From JAHJDR01 sp964609965 (GTDB taxonomy: Bacteria > UBA10199 > JADGCS01): a stretch of 40,888 bases of DNA. The notes beneath the pieces are model-generated. The model was not told the origin of the DNA and made no database searches. It was given only the letters and a program-made list of their open reading frames with translations. Positions 1-7,452 of the stretch are shown here, piece by piece (within the stretch, counting starts at the first letter, position 1; each line of letters starts with the position of its first letter). The stretch lies in NCBI GenBank assembly GCA_964609965.1, contig CAZSTS010000022.1:1-40888 (forward strand), written 5' to 3'. A program made the position numbers and the translations under genes.

Positions 1-54
1 GACTAACTGGCCACTTTGCTCCGTTCCTGCTGGCCACTTTGGCCGTCATATGCA
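1..54. repeat. Left copy of 54-bp terminal inverted repeat, IS21-like end
   Basis: The first 54 bases are repeated exactly, as the reverse complement, in the last 54 bases of the window. Inside are two direct copies of CTGGCCACTTT (7-17 and 30-40, 23 bp apart), and the edge facing the unique sequence reads TGCA. Ends with TG...CA borders and several internal short repeats are typical of IS21-family elements. The likely reading is that the contig stops inside an IS copy whose outer edge is at 54. No istA or istB is present, so the family assignment is inference. Confidence 0.6.
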
Positions 55-68
55 GGAATATCATAGGT

Positions 69-1994
69 ATGACTTCCTCTTTTACCATAGGGCCTCAAGC
101 ATCTTATTCACTGGCAAACTTAGCTGGAATTCAGGCTGAATTTCCGGACGTAGCTTTGAGGGGTTTTGATTTACAATCAAGTGGGGCAATAGATTTTTTG
201 GCAGCAGGATCTGTGCACAGAGATGCTGTTGAGGTTGATGGTGGACGAGTAGGTTTCACACAAGGACAAGTCGCCCTTGATGACATGGTTGATTCAGGTC
301 TTTTCCGAACAGAGTTGGCTCCAGAGCAGTTTCGTTTTTTTCGAAGAACTTATGGACAGCAAAGAGCCAGTGTGAATGGAGGTTCTGAAAGCGAGGGTGA
401 TACTGCTTTTACTATGGAGTGCATGGCGCGACGAGGCACACCTCTTACTGTTGCAGAAAGGCGTGCGCGAACAACAGATTTTGGTTGTAAGCTTATGGAT
501 ATTATGGCGGTTCACGGTTTGAAACCTCTAGGTCTAGCAAAAAGTATGAGGTATAGTAATCCCTCTTATGTTTATGAAATTTTGAGAGGGGGTTATTCTA
601 TCTCTGCTGGTTTTATGAAAAAATTAGAGCTCACTCCATTTTCTCGAGAAGAGATTGCGGAATTAAAGGCCTTGCGTGAAGTTCATCTTAGAGAGAGGGG
701 AACACTTCCTTCAAGAAGGCCAAAAAGATCAAAAAGATGGTCCTGGCATACAAAAGATAGACCAGAGCCAAGTACTGAATATAGTCGTTTATTTGTAGAG
801 TATTTAGAAAGACATGGCCTTAGTCTTTCAGACAAAGCTGAAATTGTAAGAAAACTGGGTTATCAAAAAGGCACGGTACTAACACATATGCTTAAAGGGA
901 GAGGGCATATTCCAGCAGAGCGATTAGCTAGATTGGGCTTTTCAGAGGAAGAAGTTGCAAAGTTAGAAAGAATTAAGGACAGTAAGCTTTCTCGTGAAGC
1001 ACTTATCAAAAAATTTCCAAGGCCCACCACCCCTTTATCAGCTCTTCTTTATACGCTTATGTTAAGGCATGGTTATCTTCCAAAACAACTTTGTGCTGTT
1101 TGTGATATTTCGTTCAATGAATTTAGAAAAGTCTATATTGGGAAAAGTCCCTTATCAGAAGAAATGGGCCTATCACTCAGGGCTATTTTTTCAGAACAAG
1201 AAGTTATGGTTCTTATGCAGTTTGTTGAAGGTTATTTGGGAAGAGAGTTTGTTGGTGCTGTCTATAGAACCTTAGACAGTTATCCTGATTTAGGAATTAC
1301 TGCTGCTTTACGAGAATGCGGTATTCGTAGGCCACCTTTCTTTGCCCTTCGCAGCGCAGGAAGAACTCCTGCAGCCACTCTTGTAAACAGGTTTTCTGCA
1401 GTTTTTACTGATGGAGAGGTGGCAGCTTTAATGGTGTTTGCTGTCGAAAAACACCCACACCTTACTCTTCAGGAATCAGCTTATAGGAAGTTTTTGTTTG
1501 GCCTTTTACACCTTCATGGCGTTAGCTTAACAGAACTCGCAAGACGCAGTGAACGAACTTATTCATACACGAGTCAAGTTTATGCTGGTGAGAAACCGGT
1601 GAATGCAAAATTTACACGCTCTCTCGGTGCTGTGTTTTCGGAAGATGAGGTGGGTATACTTTTAAGTCTGTTAGATGTAGATGGTGCTGAACCAGATATG
1701 AGCGGGTTTTTGGGTTTTCGTGTTTCAAAAGCAAAAGCAAAAACAAGACAAGGTGGGCCTCCTCAGCCAAAAAAAGTACTATCTCCTAAGGCCTGTCTTG
1801 ATCAAATTCTTGCTGAAAGAGATCAAACAACGAAAGAATTAAAAAAAGAATTGGGGCTTGCAGGTGCTATGGTTCTTGATCGTATTTTAAAAAATAATGA
1901 AAGACCAGGGCTTGGTTTTCTTCACCGATTAGAACGAATTCTAGCACCAGATCACTATGCTCGTTTTGTGGCTAGTATTGAGGCAGGTTTGTAA
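69..1994 (+). CDS. Tandem XRE-like helix-turn-helix repeat protein
   Basis: This 641-residue protein is counted from ATG 69; the frame stays open upstream into the IS-like end to a TTG at 39. I do not recognise a named family for the whole protein. After about 130 residues of unassigned N-terminus come about six repeats of roughly 70 residues, starting near residues 136, 235, 320, 394, 469 and 572. Each looks like a Cro/C1-type HTH: a helix ending in HG, then a pattern like SLTELARRS, a recognition-helix-like stretch ending in a turn (AGEKP, RGGYS, GKSPL), a fourth helix, and a closing motif of the type FSEEEVAKL (FSREEIAEL, FSEQEVMVL, FTDGEVAAL, FSEDEVGIL). The linker after repeat 1 and the one before repeat 6 are rich in Lys and Arg. 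The N-terminus may be truncated by the IS. A DNA-binding role is inferred from the repeats; the regulatory target is unknown. Confidence 0.75.
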   Translation: MTSSFTIGPQASYSLANLAGIQAEFPDVALRGFDLQSSGAIDFLAAGSVHRDAVEVDGGRVGFTQGQVALDDMVDSGLFRTELAPEQFRFFRRTYGQQRASVNGGSESEGDTAFTMECMARRGTPLTVAERRARTTDFGCKLMDIMAVHGLKPLGLAKSMRYSNPSYVYEILRGGYSISAGFMKKLELTPFSREEIAELKALREVHLRERGTLPSRRPKRSKRWSWHTKDRPEPSTEYSRLFVEYLERHGLSLSDKAEIVRKLGYQKGTVLTHMLKGRGHIPAERLARLGFSEEEVAKLERIKDSKLSREALIKKFPRPTTPLSALLYTLMLRHGYLPKQLCAVCDISFNEFRKVYIGKSPLSEEMGLSLRAIFSEQEVMVLMQFVEGYLGREFVGAVYRTLDSYPDLGITAALRECGIRRPPFFALRSAGRTPAATLVNRFSAVFTDGEVAALMVFAVEKHPHLTLQESAYRKFLFGLLHLHGVSLTELARRSERTYSYTSQVYAGEKPVNAKFTRSLGAVFSEDEVGILLSLLDVDGAEPDMSGFLGFRVSKAKAKTRQGGPPQPKKVLSPKACLDQILAERDQTTKELKKELGLAGAMVLDRILKNNERPGLGFLHRLERILAPDHYARFVASIEAGL

Positions 1995-2033
1995 AGATTC
2001 TTCTAGCCTAGTCAATCCCATTTCAGTCCCAAT

Positions 2034-2082
2034 AGTCTCAAAAATGAGACTCAAGATGTAATTTTGAGACTAATATTTTTTT
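2034..2082 (+). terminator. AT-rich hairpin with T-run after the HTH-repeat gene
   Basis: AGTCTCAAAA (2034-2043) pairs with TTTTGAGACT (2062-2071), followed by AATA and seven T (2076-2082). A competing shorter hairpin is possible because TGAGAC also occurs at 2045-2050. It is placed about 40 bp after the stop of the HTH-repeat gene. The stem is AT-rich, so it may be a weak terminator or an operator. Confidence 0.4.
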
Positions 2083-2131
2083 GATAAAGTATTAACTAGT
2101 CGAAATTCTTATAAAAAAAGTAATAATGTTT

Positions 2132-2148
2132 TTGGCATAGTGTATGCA
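2132..2148 (+). promoter_or_regulatory. Candidate sigma-54 promoter upstream of hicAB
   Basis: TTGGCATAGTGTATGCA matches the -24/-12 pattern TTGGCA-N7-TGCA, with the GG and GC dinucleotides 12 bp apart as sigma-54 RNA polymerase requires. It lies about 118 bp upstream of the hicA start. No enhancer site was identified. Confidence 0.4.
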
Positions 2149-2239
2149 ATGTTCATAGATAGTGATGATTTATCATTTACTATATTTGAGAGAAAGGCGT
2201 GTAGACCCTGTCGCCAGGCGCAAAATCTTCTCTTGTTAT

Positions 2240-2260
2240 TATAGTATCAATATAGTATCA
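2240..2260 (+). promoter_or_regulatory. Direct repeat with -10-like elements at hicA start
   Basis: TATAGTATCA occurs at 2240-2249 and 2251-2260, an 11-bp period of about one helical turn. Each copy contains TATAGT, a good -10 element; the second lies 9 bp upstream of the hicA ATG. HicB antitoxins autoregulate their promoters, so this is a plausible HicB operator. No convincing -35 and no ribosome binding site are seen. Confidence 0.35.
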
Positions 2261-2265
2261 TATAT

Positions 2266-2460
2266 ATGCCACGAAAAATAAGAGAACTCATTCAAGATCT
2301 TGAAAAATCAGGCTTTGTTAATCGCGGGGGTAAAGGAAGCCATCGTAATTTCAAGCACCCTAATAAAATCAACGTCACTATTAGTGGCAAGGCTGGTGAT
2401 GATGCAAAGACCTACCAAGAACGAATAGTAAAGCGAGCAATATTGGAGGCATTAAAATGA
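2266..2460 (+). CDS. hicA: HicA-family mRNA interferase toxin
   Basis: This 64-residue protein is the toxin of a type II toxin-antitoxin system. HicA proteins have a dsRNA-binding-like fold and cleave mRNA independently of the ribosome. The family hallmark is visible: glycines followed by GSHRNF, with the catalytic-type His at residue 26 (GGKGSHRNF, residues 21-29). The length is normal for HicA. The gene overlaps hicB by 4 bp (ATGA), which couples translation and supports the pair. There is no Shine-Dalgarno sequence, so the message may have a very short leader from the TATAGT at 2251. It looks intact. Confidence 0.9.
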   Translation: MPRKIRELIQDLEKSGFVNRGGKGSHRNFKHPNKINVTISGKAGDDAKTYQERIVKRAILEALK

Positions 2461-2792
2461 AAGAAAGAGACAAATATTTAAAGATTGTGGAGTGGTCAGA
2501 AGAGGATCAATGTTATATAGGTTCTTGTCCGGGGTTTATGTTGGGTGGAGTGCATGGAAAGAATGAAGCAAAAGTTTATGCTGAGCTTTGCAAAGTTGTG
2601 GATGAGTGGATTAAAATTTACAAAAAAGACGGCGAACCTTTGCCAAAAGCTACGGCAAATAAAAATTATTCTGGCAAATTCATTTTGCGCATAGGGAAAG
2701 AACTCCACAAGACTCTAGCCATAAAGGCTTTACGTAAGGGAGAAAGTCTTAATAACTTTTGTGCTCAAATTCTAAAATCAAAATTGGCTTAA
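2457..2792 (+). CDS. hicB: HicB-family antitoxin
   Basis: This 111-residue protein is the HicA antitoxin and probable autorepressor. The N-terminal half (about residues 5-60) has the partial RNase H-like HicB fold, seen as KIVEWSEEDQCYIGSCPGF. The C-terminal part (about 70-108), with FILRIGKELHKTLAIKALRKG, looks like a ribbon-helix-helix DNA-binding domain. HicB proteins with an RHH tail bind their own promoter. It follows hicA with a 4-bp overlap. The pair sits directly beside the convergent dnaA gene, separated from it by a dnaA-side terminator. Confidence 0.9.
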   Translation: MKERDKYLKIVEWSEEDQCYIGSCPGFMLGGVHGKNEAKVYAELCKVVDEWIKIYKKDGEPLPKATANKNYSGKFILRIGKELHKTLAIKALRKGESLNNFCAQILKSKLA

Positions 2793-2811
2793 ATTTTTCT
2801 AATAGAGAGCC

Positions 2812-2839
2812 AAAAAAAAGGGCGACTAAAAGTCGCCCT
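2812..2839 (-). terminator. Rho-independent terminator of dnaA
   Basis: A 9-bp perfect stem (AGGGCGACT at 2819-2827, AGTCGCCCT at 2831-2839, loop AAA) is preceded on the plus strand by eight A. On the minus strand it therefore reads as a GC-rich hairpin followed by a U-run, 22 bp after the dnaA stop codon. Confidence 0.85.
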
Positions 2840-2860
2840 AAATACTCATTAATTGACAGC

Positions 2861-4255
2861 TTAGATTCCCAAAATCTTTTCTAATTCTTTAACATCTGTT
2901 TTAATGGTCACATCATTTGTGAGACATTTTTTGATCTTTTGGACCGCATGCATCACTGTGGTGTGGTCTTTGCCACCAAATTTGTGACCTAACTCTGGAA
3001 AACTTGAAGAGAGATAAGTTTTACAGAGATACATGGCAATTTGTCTGGGAACAGCCAAATTTCTGTGTCGACGCTTGGATTTGAGATCAGAAATTTTGAG
3101 ATTATAGTATTCTGCCACTTTGCTTTGAATGTTTTCAACACAGAGGACAGCATTGGTTTCGGTGATGATCTTTCTCAAAACTTCTTTGGCCAGGTCTAGT
3201 GAAATAGGAAGTTTGGCTAACGAAGCAAAAGCAGAAACTCTGATAAGAGCCCCTTCGAGGTCGCGTACGTTATCGATCACATGAGTGGCAATGTATTCGC
3301 AAACATCCTCAGGGAGACAGATGTTGTCTTCTTCGGATTTTTTACGGAGTATAGCGATTCTTGTTTCGTAATCAGGCTTTTGAATATCGGCCATTAATCC
3401 CCAGCCAAAGCGAGATTTTAATCTTTCTTCGAGGTTAGGGATTTCTTTGGGAAGCTTGTCACTGGTGAGGACGATTTGGCGTCTGGCTTCGTAAAGAGCA
3501 TTAAAAGTATGAAAAAACTCTTCCATGGTGCGTTCTTTTCCAGCAATAAATTGAATGTCGTCAATGAGAAGCATGTCACAGTTGTCTCTATACTTTTGGC
3601 GGAATTCATAAGTTTTGCCATAACGAATAGCACTGATGACTTCATTTGTGAAACGTTCGCCAGTTACATAAATGATACGCCAATTGGGGTATTGTTTGAG
3701 AACCTGAAGTCCAATAGCATTGAGAAGATGGGTCTTTCCTAAGCCAACACCACCGTAAATGAATAAGGGGTTGTAGCTTCGTGCAGGTTGTGAAGCGACT
3801 GCTTGGCAGGCTGCATGAACAAGCTGATTAGAGTTGCCTACTACATAATTGTTAAATTCGTATCTTGGATTAAAGCCAAGATGCTTGATGAGGTTAGATT
3901 GGACTTCTTGAGAACCTCTTTTTGTAGTTTTGCTAGGGGCTTTTGTCTTAGTCTTTGCAGTGGGAGTTTCCTTTTTTTCTTGTCCTGGAAACAGCTCCAT
4001 GGTCTTGTTAATGTTTCGGTCAATTTTAAAGAAAACAGTGTGTTCTTGTTCTGTTAATCGAAAAAATTCAAATTTAATGAGTTCTACATAATTATCAGAT
4101 AGCCAATCTCTAATAAACTTTGTTGGGACGCTAATAGTTACATTATTAGCATCATTGTATTCCCATTTTAGATTTTGGAACCAGTTTTTGTAGTTAAAGT
4201 CACTGATTTTTGTTCGTAATGAATCATGTACTTTTGATAGAATTTCGGCTTTCAT
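2861..4255 (-). CDS. dnaA: Chromosomal replication initiator DnaA
   Basis: This 464-residue AAA+ ATPase binds DnaA boxes at oriC, melts the origin and loads the helicase. The start at 4255 (MKAEILSKV) is preferred over an in-frame upstream start at 4294 because AGGGGG lies about 12 bp before it. Domain I occupies about residues 1-85, followed by a linker with Lys, Thr and Pro. Domain III carries the Walker A GGVGLGKTH near residue 168 and the Walker B LLIDDIQF. Domain IV carries the DnaA signature, including RHRNLAVPRQIAMYL and GGKDHTTVMHA, near residues 390-440. Length and motifs are normal. Upstream is the probable oriC. The gene is convergent with hicAB and divergent from rpmH. Confidence 0.97.
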   Translation of the reverse strand: MKAEILSKVHDSLRTKISDFNYKNWFQNLKWEYNDANNVTISVPTKFIRDWLSDNYVELIKFEFFRLTEQEHTVFFKIDRNINKTMELFPGQEKKETPTAKTKTKAPSKTTKRGSQEVQSNLIKHLGFNPRYEFNNYVVGNSNQLVHAACQAVASQPARSYNPLFIYGGVGLGKTHLLNAIGLQVLKQYPNWRIIYVTGERFTNEVISAIRYGKTYEFRQKYRDNCDMLLIDDIQFIAGKERTMEEFFHTFNALYEARRQIVLTSDKLPKEIPNLEERLKSRFGWGLMADIQKPDYETRIAILRKKSEEDNICLPEDVCEYIATHVIDNVRDLEGALIRVSAFASLAKLPISLDLAKEVLRKIITETNAVLCVENIQSKVAEYYNLKISDLKSKRRHRNLAVPRQIAMYLCKTYLSSSFPELGHKFGGKDHTTVMHAVQKIKKCLTNDVTIKTDVKELEKILGI

Positions 4256-4476
4256 AGAAAATAATCCCCCTAAATAATGAAAAATAGCGCGCAAGAGCCC
4301 TTGCCTTTTGTACCCATTTTGCCGTGGCTACAACAAGCGGGGGGCCAGAAAAAGCATTAGATAAGAGATAAAGTCTGATATTAAGGTTCGTTGAAATGAC
4401 AAGGCTTGAAAAATTAGCAAAAATTGGAAACCTCTAGATACCTCGAGTGTCTAGAAACAGTAGAAAATCTGGCAGG

Positions 4477-4509
4477 TTATCCCCATGGGGATAAGTTTTT
4501 TTATCCACA
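4477..4509. promoter_or_regulatory. DnaA box cluster with palindromic box pair
   Basis: TTATCCCCATGGGGATAA (4477-4494) is an 18-bp perfect palindrome made of two head-to-head DnaA-like boxes, each one base from TTATCCACA. A perfect TTATCCACA follows at 4501-4509. The cluster may serve both origin firing and dnaA autoregulation. Confidence 0.7.
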
Positions 4510-4713
4510 AGGGGTTTATTGCTTCAAATTCCTGCTAACCTTAGAAAAGCTTTGTAAAATCAAAGAACTAGCACATTTTCTCCACAGGCTTTTTCTGTGC
4601 GATTTATAACTATTACTGTTGCAAAGGGGTGCTGTAAAGTGCTTTTTAATTTTTTTTGACAGATTCGCTCAAGGTGTTAAGAAGATTGTGGTATTTTTTG
4701 TTTCTTGAGGGCA

Positions 4714-4741
4714 TTGACTTTTTTTTAAAATAAACTAAAAG
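4714..4741 (+). promoter_or_regulatory. Weak candidate promoter of rpmH
   Basis: TTGACT (4714-4719), a 16-bp AT-rich spacer and TAAAAG (4736-4741) lie about 50 bp before the rpmH start. Another TTGACA at 4656-4661 has no convincing -10 partner. Confidence 0.3.
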
Positions 4742-4792
4742 GACTAGCTCTTTTATCGTACTGAAAAATAAAAATTTTTTTGAGGCAAAACA

Positions 4793-4942
4793 ATGAAGCG
4801 CACATTTCAACCAAGCAAAATAAAGAAGATTCGCAAATGTGGATTTCGTGCACGCATGAAAACACCAGGTGGGCGGAATGTTATTACAAGCCGCAGGAGA
4901 AAAGGTCGCGCATCTCTCTCCGCAGTTAAATACAAAAAGTAA
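4793..4942 (+). CDS. rpmH: 50S ribosomal protein bL34
   Basis: This 49-residue, strongly basic protein of the large ribosomal subunit starts MKRTFQPSKIKKIRK and contains the family core GFRARMKTPGGRNV and RRRKGRASLSA. Bacterial bL34 is normally 44-50 residues, so it is complete. GAGG at 4782-4785 is a well-spaced ribosome binding site. It is the first gene of the conserved rpmH-rnpA-yidD-yidC cluster next to dnaA. Confidence 0.97.
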   Translation: MKRTFQPSKIKKIRKCGFRARMKTPGGRNVITSRRRKGRASLSAVKYKK

Positions 4943-5076
4943 GACAATTCCAAAATCCAAGCTTAATCTTAGAGTAATAATTATTTCCCTGTTCTAGGGG
5001 TTGATATTTAAAGCTGGTACTGAGCTGTATAATATTCAATATTGACGACTAGTTGAGTGTCCTGAGTCTATATAAT

Positions 5077-5397
5077 ATGAAGACTTCAATGAAAAATAGT
5101 GACGTTCAAAAAGTTAATCGATTACAACCCAAATTGAAAACCCGTTTTTTTATCTTTAAACAAAGAGCTAATGGCCTAAAATCTATTCGTATTGCCTTTA
5201 TTTTTACAAAAAAATCAGGCAATGCTGTTATGCGAAATAGATTTAAAAGAAGAATGCGAGCCTTGTTACAGGCAAATACAACAACGGATTCAGGGCAAGA
5301 TTTTTTATGTATTGCCAAAGGGGCCCTATCACAGATAACAGATCAAATCTGGCAAATCGAGAGAACTAAAATCAGGACATGGTGTGAAAATATTTAA
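5077..5397 (+). CDS. rnpA: Ribonuclease P protein component
   Basis: This protein of about 106 residues is the subunit that helps the RNase P RNA bind and cleave pre-tRNA 5' leaders. The family signature is clear: KKSGNAVMRNRFKRRMRALL, the basic RNR helix. The sequence around it (FFIFKQRANGLKSIRIAFIFTKK) matches the usual beta strands. The start is uncertain: ATG 5077 is used here, ATG 5089 and TTG 5053 are in frame, and none has a good ribosome binding site. TATAAT at 5028-5033 could be a -10, but no good -35 pairs with it. The 3' end overlaps yidD by 14 bp. Confidence 0.92.
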   Translation: MKTSMKNSDVQKVNRLQPKLKTRFFIFKQRANGLKSIRIAFIFTKKSGNAVMRNRFKRRMRALLQANTTTDSGQDFLCIAKGALSQITDQIWQIERTKIRTWCENI

Positions 5398-5617
5398 GGT
5401 TCTTAATTATTTGGTAATTTACTTAGTTAGATTTTATCAAATCTGTATATCACCCATTACACCAAATGTTTGTCGCTTTAAGCCGACATGTTCAAAATAT
5501 GTTAAGGAGTGTTTTGAACGTTTTTCTTTTTTTACAGCTATGAAATTGTCAATATATAGAATTTTTCGTTGTCATCCTTTCTGTAAAGGTGGATATGATC
5601 CGGTACCTGATGAGTGA
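5384..5617 (+). CDS. yidD: Membrane protein insertion efficiency factor YidD
   Basis: This 77-residue protein has the YidD pattern: an amphipathic N-terminal helix (VIYLVRFYQICISPIT), then CRFKPTCSKYVKECFERF, and CHPFCKGGYDPVP. YidD is a small membrane-associated protein encoded between rnpA and yidC that aids YidC-dependent insertion. It starts at GTG 5384 with AGGA at 5374-5377, inside the end of rnpA, so the two are probably translationally coupled. The stop codon lies inside a 7-bp-period repeat array that also forms an inverted repeat before yidC. Confidence 0.95.
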   Translation: MKIFKVLNYLVIYLVRFYQICISPITPNVCRFKPTCSKYVKECFERFSFFTAMKLSIYRIFRCHPFCKGGYDPVPDE

Positions 5618-5728
5618 TGAGAAATGAGTAAGGAGAAAAGAGAGAAAAAATAGTTATTAGGTTTTGAGTCTTGTATTTTGAGTGAAGAGATTATTTCTCA
5701 TCACTCATCACTCATCACTCATTACTAT
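5608..5728. repeat. Heptamer-period repeat array with 18-bp inverted repeat
   Basis: The yidD-yidC gap is built from degenerate 7-bp units: TGATGAG-type units from 5608, TTTTGAG/TGAAGAG units at 5662-5689, then TCACTCA repeated exactly three times at 5701-5721, flanked by TTTCTCA and TTACTAT. As a result 5608-5625 and 5693-5710 are perfect 18-bp inverted repeats 67 bp apart, able to form a long RNA stem just before yidC. The left arm covers the yidD stop codon. Confidence 0.75.
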
Positions 5729-5734
5729 CAAATA

Positions 5735-7444
5735 ATGAGACAAGAGTTTAGATTAATTTTAGCCGTGGTTTTAAGTGCAGCTGTGTTTTTTGTTTACCAT
5801 TCATTTTTTGCACCAGAGCCCCCGCTTCAAACAAAGAACGATCAACAACAAGCAAATCAAGTTGGTCAATCCAATCAGCAAAAGCAAGTTATTCAGAAGA
5901 AAACAATCGCTGATGTCAGTGATGTGGATAGTGTTGATTTAGATAAACCAACAAAAGGTGAGATCGTTGCGAAAGAACAAGAAATCGTCATTGAAACGCC
6001 CGTTTCAAACATTGTCTTATCAACGCGTGGTGGTGTTTTAACAAGTTACCTGCTTAAAGATTTTCAACTCGAAGCAAAAGAAGAATCTCCTAACAAAAAC
6101 CTTCTCAAAGAAAATCCCGTTTCTTCTGCTTTGTTTTTAGGCTTCAAGGGGTACTCACGTTTTACTCAAAACAAAGTGTTTGAACTTGTTCAAGACAGAA
6201 CGCCTAAAAAAGATATTCGTGAAATTACATTAAAATGGGAAAACAAACATATAAGAATAAAAAAGAAATTCCTCTTTGATTTTTCTCACAAAGATTATAC
6301 TGCTGTTGTTGCCTATTCGGTTGAAAATCTTTCTCAGATTGATTTAACGGTTAATCCATATTTGCAAAACACTATTCACCAAAAAGAGATGCCCAAAAAA
6401 TCGGGTGGTATTTTATCTTTTTTTAAATTTGAGAGGCCAAATACATTTAACATGTATTACTTAGAAGATAAAAAATTAACTTCTGAAGAAAATTGGCAAA
6501 AATTTACAGGCAATCTCACTTCTATGGGCAATGTTCACTGGTCAGGAATAGCAGATCGTTATTTTCTTTTTGCTCTAATGCCAGATCCAAATAAAACAAA
6601 TTCTATTCTCATTAATTTTGCACGTAAGAATGACCATATTGTAAATCAGCTTTATAATGGTGAAGCTACGCTCTTGCCTGGCAGGAAAATTGAAGGTCAG
6701 TTTATTTCATACATTGGCCCCAAGAGAATGACTGAATTAGGCGCTGTGAGCACCGAACTCAAAAGAGCTGTGGATTATGGGTGGTTTAGTTTTTTAGCAG
6801 TTCCCATATTATGGCTCATGACTTTTTTGCATAAATTTATTCCAAGCTGGGGTTGGGTCATTATTGTTCTCACATTTATCGTAAAACTTTTGCTGCACCC
6901 CATTAATAAAAAATCCATGAAGTCCATGAAGGCTATGCAGCAACTGCAGCCTAAGATGAAAGAGATAAAGAAAAAATATGCTGATGATAAAACAAAACAG
7001 CAGCAAGAGGTAATGCAGCTTTTTAAAACCCACAAGGTAAATCCTGCGGGGGGTTGTCTGCCTTTATTGTTGCAGTTTCCTGTTTACATCGCTCTCTATA
7101 AAGTTTTGTGGAATGCTATCGAAATCTACCACGCACCTTTTATGTGGATTTATGCTGATTTGAGTGCGCCAGATCCTTTTTATATTTCGCCAGTTTTATT
7201 GGGTGTTTTCATGTTTCTCCAACAAAAACTTACCCCCACAGCAAGCACAGATCCTGCTCAACAAAAGATGATGATGATTATGCCAGTTATGTTTACTGTT
7301 TTCATGCTTTTCTTACCCGTTGGACTCGTTATCTATATTTTCGTAAACACTGTGATGTCAGTAGTTCAACAGTATATGATGAAGCGTGATATTTCGTCTA
7401 GGGATCTCATAAAATTAGTTACGAGAAAGTTAAAAAAGGCCTAA
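5735..7444 (+). CDS. yidC: Membrane protein insertase YidC
   Basis: This 569-residue inner-membrane insertase folds and inserts membrane proteins alone or with SecYEG. The start at ATG 5735 (MRQEFRLILAVVLSA) is chosen because the protein then opens with the N-terminal membrane anchor; an upstream TTG would add residues encoded by the repeat array. A long periplasmic beta domain follows (about residues 30-340), then the conserved five-helix core. The core contains PINKKSMKSMKAMQQLQPKM, the cytoplasmic hairpin, NPAGGCLPLLLQFPVYIALY and PVMFTVFMLFLPVGLVIY, and ends in a basic tail. A large periplasmic domain is the Gram-negative form. No clear ribosome binding site is seen, and the inverted repeat upstream may affect translation. 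Confidence 0.96.
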   Translation: MRQEFRLILAVVLSAAVFFVYHSFFAPEPPLQTKNDQQQANQVGQSNQQKQVIQKKTIADVSDVDSVDLDKPTKGEIVAKEQEIVIETPVSNIVLSTRGGVLTSYLLKDFQLEAKEESPNKNLLKENPVSSALFLGFKGYSRFTQNKVFELVQDRTPKKDIREITLKWENKHIRIKKKFLFDFSHKDYTAVVAYSVENLSQIDLTVNPYLQNTIHQKEMPKKSGGILSFFKFERPNTFNMYYLEDKKLTSEENWQKFTGNLTSMGNVHWSGIADRYFLFALMPDPNKTNSILINFARKNDHIVNQLYNGEATLLPGRKIEGQFISYIGPKRMTELGAVSTELKRAVDYGWFSFLAVPILWLMTFLHKFIPSWGWVIIVLTFIVKLLLHPINKKSMKSMKAMQQLQPKMKEIKKKYADDKTKQQQEVMQLFKTHKVNPAGGCLPLLLQFPVYIALYKVLWNAIEIYHAPFMWIYADLSAPDPFYISPVLLGVFMFLQQKLTPTASTDPAQQKMMMIMPVMFTVFMLFLPVGLVIYIFVNTVMSVVQQYMMKRDISSRDLIKLVTRKLKKA

Positions 7445-7452
7445 TAGAGTAA

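Larger units (their letters stand above)
4256..4792. other. Probable oriC region between dnaA and rpmH
   Basis: This 537-bp gene-free gap separates divergent dnaA and rpmH. It holds a consensus DnaA box TTATCCACA (4501-4509), two abutting inverted near-boxes (4477-4485 and 4486-4494) and a further near-box TTCTCCACA (4578-4586). A very AT-rich tract follows at about 4640-4792 and could serve as the unwinding element. Boxes between dnaA and rpmH are the classical bacterial origin arrangement. Weak short reading frames here have no recognisable product. Confidence 0.7.

Noticed and set aside
2188..2236. Hairpin GGCG...CGCC with flanking GAGAGA/TCTCT before hicA
   Set aside because: The stems do not stack into one convincing structure and there is no T-run. 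It may be chance.
4646..4960. Minus-strand reading frame of about 104 codons over rpmH
   Set aside because: It is antisense to rpmH, which is a certain gene, and the product has no recognisable features.
5028..5076. Promoter of rnpA at TATAAT 5028 or 5071
   Set aside because: Neither has a -35 element at an acceptable distance, so it is left as a remark under rnpA.
5678..5734. N-terminal extension of YidC from TTG 5678
   Set aside because: The extra residues are encoded by the heptamer repeat array and precede the normal YidC membrane anchor.
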